A DNA stretch of 64,000 nucleotides. Source: Candidatus Poribacteria bacterium (GTDB taxonomy: Bacteria; Poribacteria; WGA-4E; WGA-3G). Position 1 is the stretch's first letter, and each line of letters begins with the position of its first letter. Position numbers and translations under genes: made by a program. The DNA is taken from the NCBI GenBank assembly GCA_022827225.1, contig JAJDTJ010000149.1:1-64000 (forward strand). The letters run 5' to 3'. Below the pieces are notes generated by a model. The model was given only the letters and a program-made list of their open reading frames with translations, was not told the DNA's origin and did no database searches. Positions 34,296 through 43,892 of the stretch are shown here, in pieces.

Positions 34296-35108
34296 ATGGC
34301 ACAGTTTGAATTAGGCTTAAATACCAGCACAATCCGTCCTGCTGGGTTAATGGATAAGATTCGGATCGCTGCCGAAACAGGTTATTCAGCGATTGAGTTG
34401 TGGAACGACGATTTAACGGCTTACGAGGAACAGGGCGGCTCGCTCGCTGATGTGAAGAGTGCACTTGACGACTACGGGCTTTCAGTACCCACCGTCATCG
34501 CGCTGCACGGTTGGCTTAATACGACAGGTACGGAACATCAGGAAGCGATTGAGGAAGCGAAACGGCGGATGGCGCAGGCTGCCGCTGTCGGTGCAACGCA
34601 TATCATCTCAAGTCCACCCCGTGAAGTCGCTGATCTTCAATTAGGTGGTGAGAACTATCGCGAACTTCTTGAACTCGGACGTGAATTCGGCGTTAAACCT
34701 GCTATGGAATTCCTCGGTTTCGTGGACGGTGTTAATCAAGTCAAGCATGCATGGGAAGTGATGGAGGTCGCAGATCATCCCGATAGTACGATTGTCCTTG
34801 ATCCGTTCCATATCTATCGCGGCGGTGGCGAAATAGAAGATATGGAAGGTATCCCCGGCGAGAAGATCGCAGTCTTCCACTTTAACGACGCGCCTGCCGA
34901 ACCCGCGCGTGCTGAACAATCCGATGCAGATAGGGTATACCCCGGCGATGGCATTCTCGACCTCGGACGGATGATCTCTATTCTGAAGGACGCAGGATAT
35001 GAAGGTGTCATCTCGTTAGAACTGTTCAACCCAAGTTACTGGGAGGAAAACCCTGCAGAAGTTGCTCGGATTGGATTGGAAAAGATGCAGGCTGTCCTAA
35101 AGGCTTGA
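34296..35108 (+). CDS. sugar phosphate isomerase/epimerase family TIM-barrel protein
   Basis: AAAGGGAGA lies upstream of ATG 34296, ten bases after the previous gene, so the two form an operon. The 270-residue barrel has GYSAIELWNDD near the N-terminus, AMEFLGF, VLDPFHIYRGGG, VFHFNDAP and a closing VISLELFN, matching the metal-binding Glu, Asp/His and His/Asp positions of IolE/IolI-like enzymes. It shares only fold-level similarity with its neighbour. Inositol- or ketose-type substrates are possible but unproven. Confidence 0.88.
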   Translation: MAQFELGLNTSTIRPAGLMDKIRIAAETGYSAIELWNDDLTAYEEQGGSLADVKSALDDYGLSVPTVIALHGWLNTTGTEHQEAIEEAKRRMAQAAAVGATHIISSPPREVADLQLGGENYRELLELGREFGVKPAMEFLGFVDGVNQVKHAWEVMEVADHPDSTIVLDPFHIYRGGGEIEDMEGIPGEKIAVFHFNDAPAEPARAEQSDADRVYPGDGILDLGRMISILKDAGYEGVISLELFNPSYWEENPAEVARIGLEKMQAVLKA

Positions 35109-35226
35109 TGTGTTTTTTGGCATTTCTGCTGTAATTTGTGATACAATAGCCTTGTTATAATGATGCAAATATCTTATATCTATTTTTACTGTTGAGACTG
35201 AGCAATTTTAGAAGGAAAAACTTTGA

Positions 35227-36372
35227 ATGACTTATATTGACGGATTATTGTCGTCGTTGACGCGTGTTAAAAAGGCGCGTTCGTTGCGCGCCTCCTCATG
35301 GGATACGACAGGTAGGAATAACGACGCATGGAATATCGCCCCGGGTGAAACGCGCGTTCTCGCAGAAATTCAAGGTCCGGGGTGTATCAATCACATCTGG
35401 ATGACACAGCCGAACGGTTATCGCAACGTCCTGATTCAGATGTTTTGGGACGACGAGGAACATCCGAGTGTCCTCTGTCCGTTAGGGGATTTCTTCGGAC
35501 TCGGTAACGAAATTGTTAACTCTTACGATTCCATCCCGTTCTCCGCCTCTACACACCAAAATAATACCTTTAATACAGGCTGTGCGCTCAACTGCTACCT
35601 GCAGATGCCCTTTAACCGCAGCGCGAGAATTGAACTCGTCAACGAAGGCGATACGACTCATCGTCAATACTTCTACGTTGACTATGAGTTATACCCCGAA
35701 CCGCACGACGCGGATGTCGCCTATTTTCACGCGCAATTTCATCGCGAAAACCCGTGTGATGGATGGGGACACGAAATCCGAGTGAATACACCGGAAGCCA
35801 ATATTATCAATGCAGAACGCCTCGCGTGGGATAACAATTACTTAATCCTCTCCGCTGAAGGCAGAGGCCACTATATCGGTTGTAATCTCTCAGTCACCAA
35901 CTTCCAAGGTACATGGTGGGGTGAAGGTGATGATATGATCTGGGTAGATGGTTATAAGTGGCCCCCTGACTTGCACGGCACAGGTTCGGAGGACTATCTC
36001 AACCAAGCCTGGGGGATGCAACAGAACGCTTTTGCACACAACGGATCTTCTATTCACGAAAATAATACTGATGGTTACCAGAGTTCCTATGTCTATCACA
36101 TCGAAAACCCGATCCGTTTTGAAAAGGAAATTCGGGTTACGATTGAACACGGACACGGTAATCACCTTAGTAATGAGACATCTTCCGTGGCGTACTGGTA
36201 CCAAATTGAGCCGCACGCGCCCTTCGGTATTTTACCTGTCGCACAGCGTAAGCCTGTACTGAAAGATGAATCTGGGGCATGGCAGATTGAGGCATCCGCA
36301 CAAACACCATCAGCGGAACTCGTGCTTAACGATGAGATGAAGCAGATGAAACAGAAATGGAGCCGGTCGTAA
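35227..36372 (+). CDS. DUF2961 / glycoside hydrolase family 172 protein
   Basis: AGAAGGAAAA precedes ATG 35227. The 381-residue protein shows the GH172 pattern: ASSWDTTGRNNDAW, GPGCINHIWMT, GDFFGLGN, WWGEGDDMIWVDG and HGTGSEDYLNQAWG, with acidic residues likely to be catalytic. Characterised GH172 enzymes act on fructofuranosides or arabinofuranosides, including a difructose-anhydride enzyme. It has no signal peptide, so it would work inside the cell on imported sugars. It sits in the same run as the dehydratase and isomerases. Confidence 0.9.
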   Translation: MTYIDGLLSSLTRVKKARSLRASSWDTTGRNNDAWNIAPGETRVLAEIQGPGCINHIWMTQPNGYRNVLIQMFWDDEEHPSVLCPLGDFFGLGNEIVNSYDSIPFSASTHQNNTFNTGCALNCYLQMPFNRSARIELVNEGDTTHRQYFYVDYELYPEPHDADVAYFHAQFHRENPCDGWGHEIRVNTPEANIINAERLAWDNNYLILSAEGRGHYIGCNLSVTNFQGTWWGEGDDMIWVDGYKWPPDLHGTGSEDYLNQAWGMQQNAFAHNGSSIHENNTDGYQSSYVYHIENPIRFEKEIRVTIEHGHGNHLSNETSSVAYWYQIEPHAPFGILPVAQRKPVLKDESGAWQIEASAQTPSAELVLNDEMKQMKQKWSRS

Positions 36373-36492
36373 GCCAAAGCACTTAGCCTGAAACGCAGTG
36401 GGAGGCGGACTTACGGAAAGGCACATCAAATTCCTGGGGAAACGCCCAAGCAAAACCCCCCAGCTTATCGAACCGCAAGGAATAATTTAAAA

Positions 36493-39400
36493 ATGGTTAC
36501 CGGTTTTCAACAGTTTTTAGCTGCATGTATCGCAAAAACAGAGGAAGATACCGATCAACGCGACGATGCACAGCATGATGACGAACCTCAAACGGAATTA
36601 GAAATCGCAACGGATGATAATTCCGTAGATGATACTGAACAGACAGACCCCTCGGCTTCCAAGCATGCAGAAGCAGGAGAAGCTGAGGACGTACCGTCCA
36701 TACCGGAGGAGACACCTCCAACGGACGACACGCCACCTGTCCCTACAGACGAGAGTGCTGAGACACACGCTGACCATGATGATCCTACCCCTGTAGATGA
36801 AAATGCCGAAGCGGATAAGGACGACGCTTCTGATGAATCAGATACAGAAGACGTCTTTGATGAAGAGGTTCCCAACGCTGCGTCTTCAGATGACACCGAT
36901 GAACCCGAGGAATCGTTAGCGCACACTGATTCGGATTCCGAGGACGATACAACGTCTGAGATGGCGGACGTTTCGCCTCAAGAGGAAACCCCTCAAGAGG
37001 AAATCGAAGACACTCCAGATGACAGTCCACAGGTCGCCGATAGCGAAACCATAGAAACTGAAACACAAGAAGTGGAGGAAGTAGATCAAGACGATAATAC
37101 CGAAACGGAGCCTGAATCTCCAGCGCTGGAGCTCGGTGTTGTTGAGGAGATTTATGACTTTGTGGAGATGTTTGGGCAGAGTACTGTTTCCGGTACGGAA
37201 CAGGCATCCGCCAGTGGAACGGATTGCGCGGGCGGTGTTACCAAACCTGCGATCTTTGAACACCCAACCGCAACCGAAACCGCAAAAATTGACTATACCG
37301 TTTCACTGCCCGATATTGATGATGAAGAACAACTCTGTTTACACTTTTTCATCGGTTTGCGCGACGGTGTTGTGTTTGACGACGCGGCGCGAGAACCCGG
37401 CGGCGTGAAGTTCGCTATCGAAATTTTCGACCTCCATAATAATGTAGACCTTGAAGCCACACCAGATAGATGCTTTGAATCTGTCTCTACAGAGTGTCGT
37501 TGGACAGAGAATGGGATTGACCTAACGCACTACGCTGGCAAAGAGATCGTCATATCTTTTTTGACGGAATGCAATGTGGCAGGCAATAGCAATTACGCCT
37601 GGGCATTGTGGGGCAAACCACAGTTACGGAAACTCAAGCAGGCACATCTCCGAAAAGGGAGAAGGGATCCGGAGCCGGAACTCCGTTGCGGTATGGCACT
37701 CCTGCACTTCAGCGATGAGAAGACACAATTCATCGCGTTTGACTTACCGACATGGACAGCGGTTTCTGAACTAACAGGCATTTGCCTCGAATCTTCGGAA
37801 TCCGAGGAACCACCGATCAAAATAGAACTGTATACGGCACTCCCGAAATTAGAAATTGTGAATGTAGGTGCGACAACAGCGATTGTTGCTGCAGGTGAAG
37901 ACTTTGAAGTTCAATGTACCGTCCGGAATGTCGGCACTGCCCCGTTAGGGCGGATGGATGATGCCCGAATTTCTATTAATGGTGTGAAATTGCGACGCGG
38001 ACGACCGAGACAGACTGTTAAAGATGTCGAACCGGGCGAAGAAACCTCTGTCTCTTGGGTGGCGCGCCGCTTTTCACATCCGACGCTAACAACAGTCGGT
38101 GTTTCGCTCAAATGCCGAACCTCAGCCGGTGAAGATCGCGAAACGGCACAAGGGCACATCGAAATCCGACCCGCATCTCCGAAACTCAACGCCAAGGTTG
38201 TGAAAGAACTTTACACCTACACAGCGGAAGACGGTAGTGTTGTGATGGGCAACAAAAATCTTCGGATCATTTTTGTTCGTTTTAATAATGCCACCGCAAA
38301 AACTGATGACGAGACCCCTATTGACAATGGTTTTGCGTACTATCTGCTATTCGTTGCCAAAGGTGGCAACTATCAACAGGTTGCAGCTTGTCCGGCACTC
38401 TCCGAGGTTACCTATTTGGATACCGCGCAGAACCGTCAAACGACCCGACTTGTCCCAACAGACTATCAGCTTGCCGGAAACAGTCGTGGTGAATCTATTG
38501 TTCGACTCAGCGGTGCACACACTGATGCCGATGGTGTGAAATGGAGTTATGAGATGGGGTGGACACTCGCTGAAGATGCAACGCGGGTACAAACAGAATC
38601 TCATCTGCAAACCGATGGCGACAGAGAACTCCTCGCCTTCCGCGGTCCGATGCTTTATGCCGGACAAGGACGGAACCGAGAGAAGAAAACGGCGGCACTC
38701 TTCCCTGGACTCGAATTTTTAGAGAACGAGGAGCATTCTTCAAGCATACGTGATGCAGCACCGCCACTCAACAACCGTCTGGTACCGCATCCTTATAAAA
38801 TTACGGTGCCAGTGATGGCAGTTGAGATGCAGAAGTCGGTTGTCGGTATTATCTGGGATCCGCTTGACACTTGGGATGGCGAAAACCGGATGCTCTCTGC
38901 CGTATTTGCTTCGCCGAATTGGCATCAACACCAGAAAAATCATGCGCTCGGTGTGTTCCTACCGACTATACCGGAATGGGTTCAAGAGAATCATACAGAG
39001 GCATCTATCCCGTACCCGCTGATTTCATCGCGTCCGATCTCCATCAAAGCCGAAATTATTGTTGACAGCAGAGCTTCAATTGTAGATGCTGTGAAGCACT
39101 GGACAGATGTTTACGGGACCCCTGAACCGCTACGACCGCCGCGCGGTGACGAAGAAGAGGTACTGCTTTCACGGCACGGGTTCATGCATACGACATGGGA
39201 CGAAGATGCCGGTAAATCACGGCACTGTGTCGGTTGGGCGGCGCACAATGAACCCGGTTTTGGCACACTGCTCTGGTACGATTACCTTGCTACGAAAGAT
39301 GCCGAAGTTAAGGAACGGGTACAGGAAATCGTGAAAAATACTGTAGCGGATGCCGGACCGGAAGGGTTAGCCGCCCGCGGCTCCTGCCACATCTTACGAT

Positions 39401-40575
39401 GGGAGTTCCCGTTCTATGTCGGCAACGTTGACGCAGCGTTGGCTTACATGGAAACAGAGGCACAGCAACGCATCGCTACGCAAGAATCGGATGGCAGTTG
39501 GCGGTGGCATCCGACAAGCGAGAAAACTGCCACTCTTGGAAAGGCGGGAGAAGCCGTACTCGGGACCTGTACAGAATCGGCACTTCTACTTCTTAGGCAC
39601 GCCCGGATAACCGGGAATAAAATGTCGAGCGAAGCAGGTTTAAAGGCACTTGAATTCATGAAACAATTCTCCGTGCCTCGCGGGGCTCAGATGTGGGAAT
39701 GTCCGATGTACCAACCCGATGTCCTCGCGGCGGCACACGCGATCGGGGCTTACGTTGAGGCTTATGAACTTACGCGTGAAAAAGCGCATCTCAAACGGGC
39801 AGCGTACTGGGCAGAAACATCGCTACCGTTTCTTTACCACTGGCATCTGCCTGATCGACCCGGCATGCGTTTCGCCTCAATCCCGGTTTTCGGTACAACT
39901 TTCTATACACACCCTTGGTTTGGTGTGCCTGTCCAATGGAACGGATTAGTCCTCGCCTATTACCTCCAACGCTTGAATCAACACGTCGGAGACGGACGCT
40001 GGCATCAAATTGCTGAAGGAATTACGGTAAGCGCAATGTATCAGCAGTGGGACGATGGCGAACTCAAAGGCACCTATCCCGATGGGTTCTACGGTTTCTG
40101 TACCGAAGGTAAAGGCCCGCATCTGAACCCCGAAGATATTATGGTCAATGTTTATACACTCCGAGGTCTTGATCCTGGTATCAAAACCGCTATTGCCGGT
40201 GATGTCCACCTCAGTTCAGGGGCAAAGGTCGATGCAGTCAAGCAAACCGATGCCGGTCAACTCAATTGGCAACTCAGTTACGCCGAAGGCGAAGTCAGTA
40301 ACACCCTTATTATCGGTTACGGGCATCCCCCACAAAAACTTCGGGTGACCTATGAATTCGCACCACCGGAGGAAACCGAAATCTCTGATGCGGAGGAATC
40401 TCCGGACGATGATGCATCTTCCAATGATCTGAAAAAATATGCTGAGACCGAGATCCCAGCCGTGGAAACGCTCGAAAACGTTGAATCTGGATGGCTCTAT
40501 ATTCAAGAAAAAGATGCCATATTGATAAAGTACCTGCACCCGACCACGGATGTGCAGTTTGAACTTTCGAGATAG
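36493..40575 (+). CDS. 1360-residue protein: acidic disordered leader, CARDB-like and helical-barrel domains
   Basis: Residues about 15-215 are extremely rich in Asp, Glu, Thr, Ser and Pro, and so probably disordered. A beta-sandwich-like region follows (about 220-375), then a CARDB-like domain (about 455-560, with VRNVGTAPLG), another beta region (about 570-870), and a helical part (about 880-1215) with repeated helices and His/Trp-rich turns, resembling six-hairpin glycosidase barrels. No signal peptide is evident (MVTGFQQFLAACIAKTEED), although the modules look extracytoplasmic. The role could be polysaccharide degradation or binding. It follows the GH172 gene by 120 bases. Weak AAGGA ribosome site. 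Confidence 0.75.
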   Translation: MVTGFQQFLAACIAKTEEDTDQRDDAQHDDEPQTELEIATDDNSVDDTEQTDPSASKHAEAGEAEDVPSIPEETPPTDDTPPVPTDESAETHADHDDPTPVDENAEADKDDASDESDTEDVFDEEVPNAASSDDTDEPEESLAHTDSDSEDDTTSEMADVSPQEETPQEEIEDTPDDSPQVADSETIETETQEVEEVDQDDNTETEPESPALELGVVEEIYDFVEMFGQSTVSGTEQASASGTDCAGGVTKPAIFEHPTATETAKIDYTVSLPDIDDEEQLCLHFFIGLRDGVVFDDAAREPGGVKFAIEIFDLHNNVDLEATPDRCFESVSTECRWTENGIDLTHYAGKEIVISFLTECNVAGNSNYAWALWGKPQLRKLKQAHLRKGRRDPEPELRCGMALLHFSDEKTQFIAFDLPTWTAVSELTGICLESSESEEPPIKIELYTALPKLEIVNVGATTAIVAAGEDFEVQCTVRNVGTAPLGRMDDARISINGVKLRRGRPRQTVKDVEPGEETSVSWVARRFSHPTLTTVGVSLKCRTSAGEDRETAQGHIEIRPASPKLNAKVVKELYTYTAEDGSVVMGNKNLRIIFVRFNNATAKTDDETPIDNGFAYYLLFVAKGGNYQQVAACPALSEVTYLDTAQNRQTTRLVPTDYQLAGNSRGESIVRLSGAHTDADGVKWSYEMGWTLAEDATRVQTESHLQTDGDRELLAFRGPMLYAGQGRNREKKTAALFPGLEFLENEEHSSSIRDAAPPLNNRLVPHPYKITVPVMAVEMQKSVVGIIWDPLDTWDGENRMLSAVFASPNWHQHQKNHALGVFLPTIPEWVQENHTEASIPYPLISSRPISIKAEIIVDSRASIVDAVKHWTDVYGTPEPLRPPRGDEEEVLLSRHGFMHTTWDEDAGKSRHCVGWAAHNEPGFGTLLWYDYLATKDAEVKERVQEIVKNTVADAGPEGLAARGSCHILRWEFPFYVGNVDAALAYMETEAQQRIATQESDGSWRWHPTSEKTATLGKAGEAVLGTCTESALLLLRHARITGNKMSSEAGLKALEFMKQFSVPRGAQMWECPMYQPDVLAAAHAIGAYVEAYELTREKAHLKRAAYWAETSLPFLYHWHLPDRPGMRFASIPVFGTTFYTHPWFGVPVQWNGLVLAYYLQRLNQHVGDGRWHQIAEGITVSAMYQQWDDGELKGTYPDGFYGFCTEGKGPHLNPEDIMVNVYTLRGLDPGIKTAIAGDVHLSSGAKVDAVKQTDAGQLNWQLSYAEGEVSNTLIIGYGHPPQKLRVTYEFAPPEETEISDAEESPDDDASSNDLKKYAETEIPAVETLENVESGWLYIQEKDAILIKYLHPTTDVQFELSR

Positions 40576-40580
40576 TCGTA

Positions 40581-40597
40581 GGCACACGCCGTGTGCC
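40581..40597 (+). terminator. short GC hairpin after the 1360-residue gene
   Basis: GGCACAC (40581-40587) pairs with GTGTGCC (40591-40597) around three bases, followed by GTTTCGTT. The T run is poor, so it may be a weak terminator or a REP-like hairpin. Confidence 0.4.
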
Positions 40598-40672
40598 GTT
40601 TCGTTACATTAAGGCAAATACATACCGGCGCAGATCCTTCACGGGTCCCGCCAAGGTAAGGAGACTCATAAA

Positions 40673-41011
40673 ATGGCTAAAAAGATTGTTTTCACTACAT
40701 TCGTTCTGGTTACTGTAGCAATTGTTGCCTTTGTTATGTTCGCCCATAATGCGGATGCTCAGGATGACGCAGCCGCCGCAGGAGGCCCCATGGTAGATTT
40801 CAAAATCTTGGGTGGTTTCATCATTGAGGGTATTGTCTTTAGCATCGTCGGTCTAATAATTCTGATGGTGGGTTACAAGGTTTTTGATATGGCGACACCG
40901 TACGATTTAAACCGTCAAATCGCTGAAGATAACAACGTCGCTGCGGGTATTGCGGTCGCTGGTGTCCTCGTTTCACTCGGTATCATTGTCGCTGCTGCGA
41001 TGGGTGGATAG
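40673..41011 (+). CDS. DUF350 domain membrane protein
   Basis: GGTAAGGAG lies upstream of ATG 40673. The 112-residue protein has a signal-like first helix ending at NADAQDD, an Ala/Gly linker, then two membrane helices. The segment DLNRQIAEDNNVAAGIAVAG between them is the DUF350 hallmark. DUF350 proteins are small inner-membrane proteins of unknown function. Unlike most, this one has an extra cleavable N-terminal segment. It stands 48 bases before the dioxygenase gene. Confidence 0.85.
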   Translation: MAKKIVFTTFVLVTVAIVAFVMFAHNADAQDDAAAAGGPMVDFKILGGFIIEGIVFSIVGLIILMVGYKVFDMATPYDLNRQIAEDNNVAAGIAVAGVLVSLGIIVAAAMGG

Positions 41012-41059
41012 TCCGCAAAGGCATAAATACTATGGACAATTCAATTAGAGGATGGGAAA

Positions 41060-41869
41060 ATGGCAGAAACAACCTATTTAGCAGATCAGGTTGTCAGTGA
41101 TGAACAAATCCAAGAATGGGTGGAAACCTTCCATCAGCAAGGCTGCTTATTTCTACAAAACGTCTTGACCCCTGATCATTGCGCGCAGCTTCGGCAAGAT
41201 TTGGAGTGGGCACTGAAAAACAACCCCAATAGTTTAAACAGTGGGAACCCCACCGCGAACATGCACTTAAGCCATCGGATGTTTGAGCACAGCGAAGCCA
41301 ATCGTCGGCTTTTCGATCTCGAACCGATTGTCTCCTTCGCTGAAGCGCTTGTCGCAGAAAATTGCCACGTCATTCACAACAATTCGTTTCAAACGTTCCC
41401 GGGCGGCGGGATTACGTCGTGGCACCAAGACGATGCCCTACACTACATCGTAACGGATGGCGAACCGCCGAAGAACGTCCGGCTGCCGGTGCTACTCTTT
41501 ACCGCGAATTACTACCTCACAGATGTTACTGAGATTGAGCACGGCGGCACGGAGGTCATACCTGGATCGCATCTTTTCGGTGCATCGCCACCGAATCCGG
41601 TTGATGGGACGCAATGGGAAGAGAAAATCCAGTATAACCTCGGAAAAGCCGGAAGTGTTATCATGTTCAACAATCAGGTGTGGCACCGTGGCGGACCCAA
41701 TCAGAGTAACCGCACCCGATATATCACGCAGGTGACTTACGCACGCAGACTGGTCGGGCATAAGTATTATCCGTTTATGAACTACAATATGCCGGATTCC
41801 GTCTATAAGGATGCGAGTCCTCGCTTGCGTCGATTGCTCGGTTTCCTTAATCACGGTGCATACGGTTAG
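41060..41869 (+). CDS. phytanoyl-CoA dioxygenase (PhyH) family protein
   Basis: This is an Fe(II)/2-oxoglutarate-dependent oxygenase. The 269-residue protein shows the facial-triad motif HQD in SWHQDDALHY, the distal histidine in VWHRGGPNQS and an arginine following it (RTRYI) to bind 2-oxoglutarate. GAGGATGGGAAA precedes ATG 41060. PhyH homologues are greatly expanded in Poribacteria-like genomes and hydroxylate varied small molecules; this one's substrate cannot be told. It is flanked by DUF350 and zinc-ADH genes on the same strand. Confidence 0.9.
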   Translation: MAETTYLADQVVSDEQIQEWVETFHQQGCLFLQNVLTPDHCAQLRQDLEWALKNNPNSLNSGNPTANMHLSHRMFEHSEANRRLFDLEPIVSFAEALVAENCHVIHNNSFQTFPGGGITSWHQDDALHYIVTDGEPPKNVRLPVLLFTANYYLTDVTEIEHGGTEVIPGSHLFGASPPNPVDGTQWEEKIQYNLGKAGSVIMFNNQVWHRGGPNQSNRTRYITQVTYARRLVGHKYYPFMNYNMPDSVYKDASPRLRRLLGFLNHGAYG

Positions 41870-41907
41870 TTTTTGTACTTACTGATAACTGATAACTGAC
41901 AACCAAT

Positions 41908-42954
41908 ATGAAAGCAATTGTTTTTTCAGAACAGGGCAGTGTAGAGGTGCTACGCTATACAGAGGTACCGAAACCGGTACTTGGTGCTGATGAGATACTT
42001 ATTAACGTCAAAGCCTGTGCAGTGAACTATCTTGACCTCCATGCCCGACGGAACCGACCGGAGATTGAAGCGAAACTCCGCCGAGGGGATACGCCGCATA
42101 TACTCGGATCCGACATCGCTGGTACAATTGCTGAGGTCGGTGCTGGAGTCGATTCTATTGCGGTCGGGGACCGGGTTGTCTTGGCACCCTGTATTCCGTG
42201 CGGTGCCTGTGGTGACTGTCATAGTGGCGACGAAAACTTGTGCGACACACAGGTCCTGATCGGTTTCCAAACGAACGGTGGATACGCAGAATATGTGAAA
42301 GCGCCCGCCGTAAACGCGATTCGGATACCGGAAACCTTATCCTTTGTTAATGCCGCTGCGATGCCGATCGCCTATCTCACGGCGTGGCATATGCTAACAG
42401 CTCGCGCCCGACTTTGTCCGGGAGAAGATGTCTTGATTCTCGGCGTAGGGGGTGGTGTCGGAAGTGCAGGGCTGCAGATCGCAAAATTGAGCGGTGCGAG
42501 AGTCTTTGCGACAGCAAGTAGTGAGGAGAAACTTGCACGCGCACGAGAAATGGGGGCAGATGTCACAATCAACTATAAGGATATAGATTTTTCGGAGGTT
42601 GTACTTGATGTGACAGATGGGCGCGGCGTGGACGTGGTGCTTGAGCATGTCGGTGCTGCGACGTGGGAGCAGAGCATCGCGAGCCTCGCTAAAAACGGGA
42701 GGCTCGTCTCCTGCGGTGTGACAACAGGCAACATCGGCGAAATTAATATCCGAAAGTTGTATCAGAAGCAGATAACGATAATGGGGTCCGCCCTCGGAAC
42801 GGCACCCGAACTCCGAACACTTGTCAAGCTCGCCGGACAGGGAAAATTGGAGCCTATCATTGACCGGAGTTTGCCACTTGACCGTGCCGGTGAGGCACAC
42901 TTATTGTTAGAGAATCGTAAGAATTTCGGTAAGGTCGTTTTGGTCAATGCTTAG
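41908..42954 (+). CDS. zinc-binding alcohol dehydrogenase (MDR superfamily)
   Basis: The 348-residue protein begins MKAIVFSEQGSVEVL and has GROES-like catalytic residues (LGSDIAGTIAEVG), structural-zinc cysteines in CIPCGACGDCHSGDENLC and the nucleotide motif GVGGGVGSAGLQIA. The catalytic zinc site seems atypical: the first ligand cysteine lies in VKACAVNYLDLH, where Asn-Tyr-Leu-Asp recalls quinone-reductase-like MDRs. It probably oxidises or reduces an alcohol, aldehyde or enone with NAD(P)H. The upstream gap carries ACTGATAACTGATAACTGAC repeats and no clear ribosome site. Confidence 0.88.
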   Translation: MKAIVFSEQGSVEVLRYTEVPKPVLGADEILINVKACAVNYLDLHARRNRPEIEAKLRRGDTPHILGSDIAGTIAEVGAGVDSIAVGDRVVLAPCIPCGACGDCHSGDENLCDTQVLIGFQTNGGYAEYVKAPAVNAIRIPETLSFVNAAAMPIAYLTAWHMLTARARLCPGEDVLILGVGGGVGSAGLQIAKLSGARVFATASSEEKLARAREMGADVTINYKDIDFSEVVLDVTDGRGVDVVLEHVGAATWEQSIASLAKNGRLVSCGVTTGNIGEINIRKLYQKQITIMGSALGTAPELRTLVKLAGQGKLEPIIDRSLPLDRAGEAHLLLENRKNFGKVVLVNA

Positions 42955-43071
42955 AACGGTACATCCGCATGTCGTTTTAAAAGGGCGTAAGTCTCACTAA
43001 CCTTTTTTGAAGTGGATGTACAGTTCTAAACAATACTAATTTGGGTTTGCATGTAGAAGCGTCGTTCATTC

Positions 43072-43101
43072 AGACAACGCTTCCGTTAAGAAGCGTTGTC
43101 T
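43072..43101. terminator. 11-bp hairpin between convergent genes
   Basis: AGACAACGCTT (43072-43082) pairs with AAGCGTTGTCT (43091-43101) around eight bases. It lies between the convergent ADH and XRE genes and could end both transcripts, although the flanking T runs are short. Confidence 0.45.
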
Positions 43102-43112
43102 TCAGCTGCCGC

Positions 43113-43472
43113 CTATGTGTCCGCTTTTGTTTTCAGGAACTCATAGAATTCATAGAGCGTTTCTTTATCTCTTTCTGTAAATTCCATCATTCCTTGGAAC
43201 ATGGCGTTGACTTTAGGATCCGCCAACAGATCATTGTAACTTTTTTCAGATTTGCCGAGCAGGTAGTCGGTGGTAACTTTTAGAGCGTCAGAGAGACTTG
43301 AGAGTGTTTTAAAGGATGGTTTTCGGGTTCCCGATTCAAATTGCGAAATTGCGGCAGGCGTTAGGTTCGCCTCTTTCGCGAGCTCCGTCTGTGTTAACTT
43401 CAATTCATGACGACGCGTTTTTATGCGCGAGACGACTTTGTCTGCGTTCGGTTGTTTCGATTCTTTGGTCAC
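43113..43472 (-). CDS. XRE-family helix-turn-helix regulator
   Basis: The start is GTG 43472 with AAGGAG eight bases upstream. The 119-residue protein has an HTH_3 domain (about residues 14-70) with LTQTELAKEANLTPAAISQFESGTRKP, then a short helical tail (DKETLYEFYEFLK) likely for dimerisation. It is a DNA-binding repressor type common near mobile elements and operons. It is divergent from the 2441-residue permease gene, so it might control it; GGAAGA/TCTTCC (43492-43497/43511-43516), close to its own promoter, is a candidate operator. Confidence 0.88.
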   Translation of the reverse strand: MTKESKQPNADKVVSRIKTRRHELKLTQTELAKEANLTPAAISQFESGTRKPSFKTLSSLSDALKVTTDYLLGKSEKSYNDLLADPKVNAMFQGMMEFTERDKETLYEFYEFLKTKADT

Positions 43473-43892
43473 GTTTGACTCCTTTTAATCAGGAAGACAT
43501 CATTGGACGATCTTCCATTATTTTATTTTTTACAGATGATAGCAAAATTACAGAGATGCAGTTTGAGATTTTTGCTACGAAACGAGGCAAAAACGTGAAA
43601 TATATTTTAACCCAAAAAGCCTCGAAATGCAAATTTTAATTTAAGTTTGACAAAAATTATAATATTAGGATAAAATATACACATTGATTGCGAATATTGT
43701 ATCAGAAAAGTCTGTATCGCAGACATCTTCTAAAGAAACCAGAAGAAAAAAAATAAGTGAACCGTGTCCGGCTATAAACCGCGGTGTCTTCCCTTCGCGC
43801 AGTGTGCCTTAGTAGGTAATCTTGAAAAACGCTAACGTATGTACCTGTTGGGAGAAGTGTGAAAAATAAAGAAAGGTGAGGGACTTTAAAAT
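43473..43892. promoter_or_regulatory. 420-bp divergent regulatory region
   Basis: No gene was found. Toward the permease gene, TTGACA (43647-43652) and TAAAAT (43671-43676) with an 18-base spacer form a good sigma70-like promoter in very AT-rich DNA, leaving a leader of roughly 210 bases. An inverted repeat GGAAGA/TCTTCC lies at 43492-43516, just upstream of the XRE start. No known riboswitch was recognised in the long leader. Confidence 0.5.

Noticed and set aside
36373..36492. Possible riboswitch or IS end in the GC-rich gap before the 1360-residue gene
   Set aside because: There are runs such as CCCCCCAGCTT and short stems, but no match to a riboswitch consensus or to the IS200/605 end found near position 900.
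36588..36926. Minus-strand ORF very rich in Ser and Val
   Set aside because: It is the antisense shadow of the Asp/Glu/Thr-rich leader of the 1360-residue protein.
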